Origin: Candidatus Atribacteria bacterium 1244-E10-H5-B2
GTDB lineage: Bacteria > Atribacterota > JS1 > SB-45 > 34-128
Assembly: GCA_003575245.1 (NCBI GenBank)
Contig: NMQN01000845.1
Span: 1 to 5,043, forward strand
DNA length: 5,043 nucleotides
Direction: 5' to 3'
This document shows positions 1 through 4,208 of the stretch, in pieces. Position 1 is the first letter of the stretch. Each line of letters starts with the position of its first letter. The notes below the pieces were generated by a model, which worked only from the letters and a program-made list of their open reading frames with translations, ran no database searches and was not told where the DNA came from. The position numbers and the translations under genes are program-made.

Positions 1-243
1 CAAGCTCTCAACATTTACCATAACTATTCCTAAACTAATTCTAACCAACTGATTATTGAAATGTTTTTTTGGTTTTATCTGTGCTCAGGGGACGGTTCTT
101 TGTCACACTTCAAGAATTTTTATTTACCTTATTAATCACCATCAGAGAGCAAAAAACAAATCTTTTCTAACTTTTCAATAGTCTTATTTTAATATGACAA
201 AAGTCTTATAAAATTCTGCTTTTTTGGGAAAATTGTTTTATTT
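1..243. other. AT-rich non-coding stretch
   Basis: No credible coding frame, start codon with ribosome binding site, or RNA gene is visible here on either strand. The only recognisable element is the REP-like sequence at 81-105, annotated separately. The rest is AT-rich with short runs of T. The sequence AGTCTTAT occurs twice about 23 bases apart (180-187 and 202-209), which may be chance at this base composition. The stretch lies downstream of the minus-strand gene remnant that ends at 244, but I see no convincing terminator for it. Confidence 0.6.
81..105 (+). repeat. REP-like dispersed element (GGGGACGGTTCTTTGTCAC type)
   Basis: The segment contains GGGGACGGTTCTTTGTCAC, preceded by GTGCTCA, so its ends form a short GTG/CAC inverted pair. 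Near-identical sequences are known as dispersed repetitive extragenic elements in many bacteria and are often found near Y1-type (RAYT) transposases. No such transposase gene lies in the window, so this would be a solitary non-autonomous copy. The identification rests on recall of the motif, not on a second copy here. Confidence 0.55.
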
Positions 244-465
244 TTATTCAGCTGTAATTATTACCCCTTGTTCTTTCCATTCCTCCCATTCGAGGTTGGT
301 TATTTCGGGTAATTGGGTGAGGTCTTTGGGGTCTTTGAATCTTTCCAGCTCTTCGCTTAAGGTGATTATCTTTTGAGCGAGAGGTTCGCTTGTCCTTAAA
401 ATGTTGATAAGTTCATCCGAAGATGCGATATTAATATTTGTTAGAGTAGACAGGCTAGACGGCTG
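244..465 (-). pseudogene. C-terminal remnant of an unrecognised protein
   Basis: On the minus strand a frame stays open for about 73 codons from just inside a stop at 466-468 to the TAA at 244-246. It has no ATG, GTG or TTG start with a ribosome binding site. The predicted peptide has a normal protein-like composition. It runs from a Ser/Thr-rich beginning through an amphipathic, possibly coiled-coil helix (DELINILRTSEPLAQKII) to a tail containing LPEITNLEWEEWKEQG and ending ITAE. This looks like the true C-terminus of a gene whose 5' part has been lost. The break coincides with dispersed repeats starting near 475, consistent with repeat-associated deletion. I do not recognise the family. Chance openness in AT-rich DNA is the alternative, but the Trp/Glu-rich tail argues against it. 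Confidence 0.4.
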
Positions 466-474
466 TTAAATATA

Positions 475-513
475 TCACCCCCACCTTAATCCTCCCCCCT
501 CAAGGGGAGGAAA
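475..513. repeat. Dispersed palindromic repeat, CACCC/CCTCCCC type
   Basis: The segment begins TCACCCCCACCTTAATCC and then forms a perfect 7-bp inverted repeat, CCTCCCC (491-497) and GGGGAGG (504-510), with a 6-base loop CCTCAA. This C-rich block stands out against the AT-rich surroundings. Similar CACCCTAACCCTCCCC...GGGGAGGG elements are common intergenic repeats in many bacterial genomes. It could act as a weak hairpin in a transcript, but it lacks a T tract, so it is not an intrinsic terminator. Confidence 0.65.
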
Positions 514-518
514 TTTAT

Positions 519-552
519 GAGATTGCTTCGGGATTTTATCCCTCGCAATGAC
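519..552 (+). repeat. Dispersed palindromic repeat, GAGATTGC...GCAATGAC type (copy A)
   Basis: The segment starts GAGATTGC and ends CTCGCAATGAC, with ATTGC (522-526) and GCAAT (545-549) as inverted arms. An internal GGGAT/ATCCC pair extends the dyad. The outer arms span 28 bp. A second member with the same outer arms and the same 28-bp span lies inside the helicase gene at 995-1026. Elements of this sequence type (GAGATTGCTTCG...CTCGCAATGAC) are widespread, high-copy dispersed repeats in several bacterial groups. Copy A lies only six bases after the CACCC-type repeat, so the two form a composite repeat cluster. Confidence 0.75.
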
Positions 553-580
553 AGTGATGAGTTGGATGGAAAAAATTTTG

Positions 581-608
581 TTGCAATAATAAATTATAAA
601 TGTATAAT
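581..608 (+). promoter_or_regulatory. Predicted sigma70-type promoter for the helicase gene
   Basis: The -35 candidate is TTGCAA (581-586; four of six consensus bases) and the -10 candidate is a perfect TATAAT (603-608), with a 16-bp spacer. Transcription would begin near 614-616 and leave a leader of about 225 bases before the helicase start at 840. It is the best promoter match upstream of the gene. AT-rich DNA gives many chance matches, so other starts closer to 840 are possible. Confidence 0.5.
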
Positions 609-614
609 AATAAT

Positions 615-823
615 TGTGAAATAAATAACATAAAATGTATTAACTTAACATAAATTTATAAAGGAGGCATTAAGTATAAAAAAATAAATATAGAAATTAA
701 CAGTAACAAAAGCTAGAGTATTGTACTAAAATATATTTTTATCTACTTCTTCATTATCATCTTAGATATATGTTAGAGGCTATTTACTATTTATTATCAG
801 TTTTTAGTTATAGAAAGATAAAA
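615..823 (+). other. AT-rich 5' leader of the helicase gene
   Basis: About 210 bases lie between the predicted promoter and the ribosome binding site with no credible gene. A strong Shine-Dalgarno-like AAGGAGG (661-667) is not followed by ATG, GTG or TTG at a usable distance, so it may be a decayed start site. AACATAAA occurs at 627-634 and 647-654, exactly 20 bp apart, a spacing that would put both copies on one face of the helix. I see no recognisable riboswitch fold or leader terminator. Confidence 0.4.
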
Positions 824-834
824 AGAAAGGAAAG
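824..834 (+). promoter_or_regulatory. Ribosome binding site of the helicase gene
   Basis: The purine-rich AGAAAGGAAAG precedes the ATG at 840. AAAGG at 826-830 leaves nine bases to the start codon. This is a moderate Shine-Dalgarno match and supports 840 as the start rather than the in-frame ATG at codon 5, which has no better site. Confidence 0.6.
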
Positions 835-839
835 TACTA

Positions 840-3800
840 ATGACCAAGCTAATGAAGATTAAAAGTTTAAAGAGTTATGGTATCCCCCCTTATATTCTAA
901 ACATCTGGGAAAAACACTATTCTCCTTATTTGCTGCCGATACAGGAGGAGGCGGTAAGAAATTATGGGGTATTGGATTATGATGAAGGAAGTACGAGATT
1001 GCCACGTCGCTTCACTCCTCGCAATGGAATAATTGCTAATCAAAATCTTTTAGTTATTGCTCCCACTTCTTCTGGAAAGACTTTTATCGGAGAGATGGCT
1101 GCTATAACCCAGGTAATCCATCAGAAAAAGGTTATCTATTTAGCCCCCTTAAGGTGTTTAGCTGAAGAAAAATACAGGCACTTTAAAAGTTTATATGGTA
1201 GTTGTGGATTAGAGATAATAGTCTCTACCCGCGACCATAGGGAAGATGACCACCGCATAACCCGGGGGAGTTATAAAATAGCGGTAATGGTCTATGAAAA
1301 ATTCTACTATTTTCTTCTAAAACACCCCGATTTTTTAACAGATGTCTCCTTGGTAGTAATGGATGAAATGCAGTTAATCAATAATCCTAAATGGGGACCT
1401 CTAATGGAAAACCTGATAGACCACCTGCGGAGAAAAAATGGAAATCTCCGGATCATCGCCCTTTCCGCCCTTATAGAAAATCAAGAAGCACTCTTAAAAT
1501 GGTTTTCTGCTCAATCCCTTCTTTCTTATCAACGTCCGGTAGAGCTGCGTAAAGGAATTGTAAGAGAAGGTATCTTTAAATATATTGCCCCTAAAAATAA
1601 GAATACTTATCAGAGAGAAATATTTTTTAAAAAAGATGCAGTTCGTGATAATTGTTTTGGGGATTATCTATTAGAGACAGTTAGATATTTTATTAAGCAA
1701 AATGAAACTACTTTGATTTTCTTCTCAACCGGTGCTGAAACTCGACAATGGGCTAAATGGCTGGCTTCCCGATTAGAGTCCCCTGCCGCCTCTTCGGCCA
1801 TAAAAGAATTTAGTGAAACAGAAGAGACTTTATATCGAGATGAATTATTGGAGTTATTAAAAAAGGGTATCGCCTATCATAATCGGGACCTTTCCTGGGA
1901 AGAAAGAAATTTAGTAGAAACTTACCTTAAAAAGGGAGAGATAAAAGTTATTTGTGCTACCAACATCTTAGCCATGGGTATCAGTTTACCCTTTAAGAAT
2001 GTCATCATTTCCCTGGATAAAATTCATAATGGTGAGGAAGATGACCGCTATATTTATCGAACCGGTCTTACCTTTGCTGATATAGAAAATATGGGTGGGA
2101 GAGCGGGAATATTAAATATAGGAAAAGAGGGGAATTCTATTCAGAATGGGCAGAAGTTTGGCAGGGTAATCTTCTTAGCCCATTCCCTTTTCTTTGAGAC
2201 TAATTGTCAGAAGCTTTACTTTAGCTATCTTCAAAGTGATCATCAGCATACACCGTATAAGAACCTCTCCCCACTTAAAAAAACACTTCGAGCAGCAGAG
2301 ACATTTGATAGATATTCAATTACTCCCTGTATGGGTAATCCTCTGGCTAACTTGAATAACAGTAGCAGTACTATACTGGCCATTAACCATTTGGTGAAGA
2401 AAGAAAAAGACTTACTTACTTTTCTATTAAGATTACTGGTAAATCATAAAGATGAATACAGTTTAAATAAAATAAAGCAATACCTCGGGGAAATCAGGGT
2501 CACCTATATTTGTAACCAGAGTAAGACCGAGGTGGAAAAAGGATTTTCGGGTTACTGGAAGTTCGATTTTGATAAAGATGATCTGGAAAAAGAAATAGAT
2601 TATTGCCTGGACCTATTAGCCAAAAACAGATTGATTATAGAAGAAAAAGGTGGCATTTTATCTCCCACTATTAATGGTGTTTTGGTCATAGCCAAAGGAA
2701 TTAAGGTAGAGACCTATCTTTGTTTTAAGAACTGGATGAAAAATAGCAAAAAGGGGGGAATCAGTGATTTAGAACTACTTATAGTCTTACCCTTAAGCAG
2801 AAATGGTAAAGACTTCCCCATCCCCTTCTCTCAGTCTTATAGGAATGATGATAAAAGAGGAGAATATAATCATGAGTGGGATCAGGAAGAAATTTGCTGG
2901 CATAGAATTTTAGGTTTGATCTTTGGCCAGGGTGAAGGAGATAAAGAAATCTATCGGGATAAGTTCATACCGAAAGAGGGAGAAGAGGAAACATCCACCT
3001 TAGAGAAGTATCTGTCTTGTAAAAAAACCCTTTTATTATATGACTGGATAAAAGGAAATGAAGAGATGAAGAGCCTTGAACAGAGGTATTTCCTTTATGA
3101 GGGAGATGTGCTGCGTTTAGCAGAAGGATTTTGCTGGCTGGCTGATAGCTTGGCTGCTATAGCTGAAAGTGCTGGCTGGAAGAAAAAGAGGAAGGAAGAC
3201 CTTAAGAAGATAATTTTATTATCAGAAAGACTGATAGAAGGCATAGAAGAAGAAGGGTTGAATTTGGCTCGGTTATATATACCCGGGTTAAGCCGCTATT
3301 ATATTAGGAGATTAGTGAGAGCTGGTTATACTGATGAGAAGTGCTTGAGGGAAGTGCGGGAGGAAGAGCTGGCTAAAATACTGCCCAAGAGAGTAGTCAA
3401 GAGAATTCGGGAGAGAATAAAAGAAGAAAAAGTCATTCAGGAAGTTAAAAAGCAGAAATTGATAACTGATGATGAAAAACTGATAACCTGCAAAGAAAAA
3501 AATGATACTGAAAACCCGAATTCTAATCTAAAAACTAAAAACCAAAAACCAAAAACTGTGCTTGAAATCTCCCTCAACCGCCCGGATAGAATTATCTTTA
3601 TGGGGGAAAAGATTGAGGTAACTGCCACGGAATTTTCTTTAATTCATCTATTGGCCCAGTACAATGAGCGAGTAATGAGTTATGATGAACTATTGGAGGA
3701 GCTTTGGAAAGGTGAAAAGGATGCCATCTATAACCGAGTAAGTTTTCATTTTTCGAAAATTAGAAGCACCATTTTAAAAACTATCGGGAAAAGCAAAAGA

Positions 3801-3890
3801 AATAAAGAAAAGGTCAAAAATATTTTTAAAGTAATTTCTCGAAGGGGGATAATGTTGAATTTAGAAGAGGAAAAATTGAAAATTAGTTAA
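840..3890 (+). CDS. Ski2/Hel308-like superfamily 2 helicase fused to an OmpR/PhoB-type winged-helix domain
   Basis: This 1016-residue protein is an ATP-dependent nucleic acid translocase or helicase, probably cytoplasmic; there is no signal peptide or membrane segment. RecA domain 1 has the Q motif around LLPIQEEAV (31-39), Walker A APTSSGKT (74-81), motif Ia LAPLRCLAEEK (101-111), motif II DEMQ (175-178) and motif III SAL (209-211). RecA domain 2 has motif IV near TLIFFST (291-297), AYHNRDLSWEER (345-356), motif V ATNILAMGISLP (373-384) and motif VI NMGGRAGI (417-424). Motif VI has Ile424 where the family usually has Arg. A winged helix (about 515-625), a helical ratchet-like region (about 640-800) and a helix-hairpin-helix segment (about 801-860) follow, as in Hel308. 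Unlike the roughly 700-residue Hel308, it then adds a polar linker (862-906) and a Trans_reg_C-like winged helix (907-1007; TATEFSLIHLLA, YDELLEELW, FHFSKIR, VISRRG). There is no receiver domain. Two dispersed DNA repeats are translated in frame (residues 52-63 and 892-906). Helicase assignment is firm; the biological role is unknown, with DNA repair, replication, defence or regulation all possible. Confidence 0.93.
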   Translation: MTKLMKIKSLKSYGIPPYILNIWEKHYSPYLLPIQEEAVRNYGVLDYDEGSTRLPRRFTPRNGIIANQNLLVIAPTSSGKTFIGEMAAITQVIHQKKVIYLAPLRCLAEEKYRHFKSLYGSCGLEIIVSTRDHREDDHRITRGSYKIAVMVYEKFYYFLLKHPDFLTDVSLVVMDEMQLINNPKWGPLMENLIDHLRRKNGNLRIIALSALIENQEALLKWFSAQSLLSYQRPVELRKGIVREGIFKYIAPKNKNTYQREIFFKKDAVRDNCFGDYLLETVRYFIKQNETTLIFFSTGAETRQWAKWLASRLESPAASSAIKEFSETEETLYRDELLELLKKGIAYHNRDLSWEERNLVETYLKKGEIKVICATNILAMGISLPFKNVIISLDKIHNGEEDDRYIYRTGLTFADIENMGGRAGILNIGKEGNSIQNGQKFGRVIFLAHSLFFETNCQKLYFSYLQSDHQHTPYKNLSPLKKTLRAAETFDRYSITPCMGNPLANLNNSSSTILAINHLVKKEKDLLTFLLRLLVNHKDEYSLNKIKQYLGEIRVTYICNQSKTEVEKGFSGYWKFDFDKDDLEKEIDYCLDLLAKNRLIIEEKGGILSPTINGVLVIAKGIKVETYLCFKNWMKNSKKGGISDLELLIVLPLSRNGKDFPIPFSQSYRNDDKRGEYNHEWDQEEICWHRILGLIFGQGEGDKEIYRDKFIPKEGEEETSTLEKYLSCKKTLLLYDWIKGNEEMKSLEQRYFLYEGDVLRLAEGFCWLADSLAAIAESAGWKKKRKEDLKKIILLSERLIEGIEEEGLNLARLYIPGLSRYYIRRLVRAGYTDEKCLREVREEELAKILPKRVVKRIRERIKEEKVIQEVKKQKLITDDEKLITCKEKNDTENPNSNLKTKNQKPKTVLEISLNRPDRIIFMGEKIEVTATEFSLIHLLAQYNERVMSYDELLEELWKGEKDAIYNRVSFHFSKIRSTILKTIGKSKRNKEKVKNIFKVISRRGIMLNLEEEKLKIS
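995..1026 (+). repeat. Dispersed palindromic repeat inside the helicase gene (copy B)
   Basis: The segment starts GAGATTGCC and ends CTCCTCGCAATG, with ATTGC (998-1002) and GCAAT (1021-1025) as inverted arms spanning 28 bp, the same as copy A at 519-552. The middle, ACGTCGCTTCACTC, resembles the common GTCGCTTCGCTCC core of this repeat type more closely than copy A does. It is read in frame as TRLPRRFTPRNG (residues 52-63), between the Q motif and Walker A. This makes the spacing between those two motifs longer than usual. The frame stays open on both sides, so the repeat appears to be tolerated as a surface loop. Confidence 0.75.
3511..3557 (-). repeat. A/C-rich 7-bp-period dispersed repeat in the helicase linker
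   Basis: Four exact-length 7-bp units, AAAAACT, AAAAACC, AAAAACC and AAAAACT, occupy 3530-3557, preceded by CCCGAATTCTAATCT. On the minus strand this reads as the GGTTTTTGGTTTTTAG...GAATTCGGG pattern, which I recall as a dispersed intergenic repeat in several low-GC candidate-phylum genomes. In the helicase it encodes part of the polar linker, NPNSNLKTKNQKPKT (892-906), between the helix-hairpin-helix segment and the terminal winged helix. Simple slippage-expanded linker DNA is the alternative explanation. Confidence 0.6.
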
Positions 3891-3966
3891 TTTTTTTGAC
3901 TTTTTTCTCTCATTTAAGATGAATTTTGCTTCAATTTATTAAAAAATAATAATTGTTTGTTTAATT

Positions 3967-4004
3967 AAAATCCAGATAACCGTTGTGTTGTCTGGATTTT
4001 TTTT
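3967..4004 (+). terminator. Rho-independent terminator after the helicase gene
   Basis: A perfect 10-bp inverted repeat, AAAATCCAGA (3967-3976) and TCTGGATTTT (3991-4000), is extended inward by TAAC (3977-3980) pairing with GTTG (3987-3990), one pair being G-T. This gives about 14 bp of stem and a six-base loop, CGTTGT. A run of eight T residues (3997-4004) follows the GC part of the stem. It lies 76 bases after the helicase stop codon and should end that transcript before the downstream gene. The A run on the other side is too short for an efficient minus-strand terminator. Confidence 0.9.
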
Positions 4005-4034
4005 GTTCCTTTAACTCTTAAACGAAGCAAAGAA

Positions 4035-4064
4035 AAAACTCATCGAAAACTCATCGAAAACTCG
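4035..4064 (+). repeat. 11-bp tandem repeat upstream of the initiator gene
   Basis: Two perfect copies of AAAACTCATCG (4035-4045 and 4046-4056) are followed by a partial third, AAAACTCG (4057-4064). The 11-bp period is about one helical turn, so a protein could bind each unit on the same DNA face. They lie just upstream of the predicted promoter of the initiator-like gene. An operator or accessory origin site is plausible; a neutral slippage repeat is also possible. Confidence 0.7.
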
Positions 4065-4068
4065 ATAC

Positions 4069-4098
4069 ATGAAAAATTATTTATGATGTAATTATAGT
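4069..4098 (+). promoter_or_regulatory. Possible promoter for the initiator-like gene
   Basis: A -10-like TATAGT (4093-4098) lies 18 bp after a weak -35-like ATGAAA (4069-4074). The same stretch holds an imperfect AT-rich dyad bounded by TACAT (4066-4070) and ATGTA (4086-4090). A promoter in this gap is expected because the terminator at 3967-4004 separates the gene from the helicase. The match is modest and the exact location is uncertain. Confidence 0.33.
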
Positions 4099-4111
4099 AG
4101 TCGCTAAATGC

Positions 4112-4139
4112 AGTGATGAGTAATGAGTGATAAGTAATA
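4112..4139 (+). repeat. 14-bp imperfect tandem repeat
   Basis: AGTGATGAGTAATG (4112-4125) is followed directly by AGTGATAAGTAATA (4126-4139), matching at 12 of 14 positions. Similar GTGATGAGTAATGAG strings are frequent low-complexity dispersed repeats in repeat-rich genomes. Downstream, at 4149-4176, a degenerate GTTAGCCAGTTAAACAGTTAA string looks like another decayed repeat. No function can be assigned. Confidence 0.5.
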
Positions 4140-4195
4140 AAGAAAGAGTCAGCCTGTTAGCCAGTTAAACAGTTAAAGACGAGAAATGCAAGACG

Positions 4196-4204
4196 AAGGA
4201 GGGG
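4196..4204 (+). promoter_or_regulatory. Strong ribosome binding site of the initiator-like gene
   Basis: AAGGAGGGG contains the full AGGAGG anti-16S complement at 4197-4202, six bases before the ATG at 4209. This near-ideal arrangement fixes the start codon. An upstream ATG at 4186 is out of frame and lacks such a site. Confidence 0.85.
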
Positions 4205-4208
4205 AAGC

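Noticed and set aside
491..510. CCTCCCC/GGGGAGG hairpin as an intrinsic terminator
   Set aside because: No T tract follows on either strand, and the sequence fits a dispersed repeat class.
661..716. Short frame after the AAGGAGG at 661-667, beginning with ATT
   Set aside because: ATT is a very rare start and is only one base from the Shine-Dalgarno sequence, which is too close. The 15-codon product is only a Lys/Asn/Ile-rich AT-driven peptide.
770..862. Possible 30-codon leader peptide starting at ATG 770 and overlapping the helicase start
   Set aside because: There is no Shine-Dalgarno sequence before this ATG, and the peptide has no recognisable feature. Its overlap with the start at 840 is best explained by chance in AT-rich DNA.
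3437..3628. Minus-strand open frame of 63 codons, rich in Phe, Ser and Val
   Set aside because: It lies wholly antisense to the helicase linker and winged helix. The FGFWFLVF pattern is the typical translation of the antisense strand of the 7-bp A/C repeat, not a real membrane peptide.
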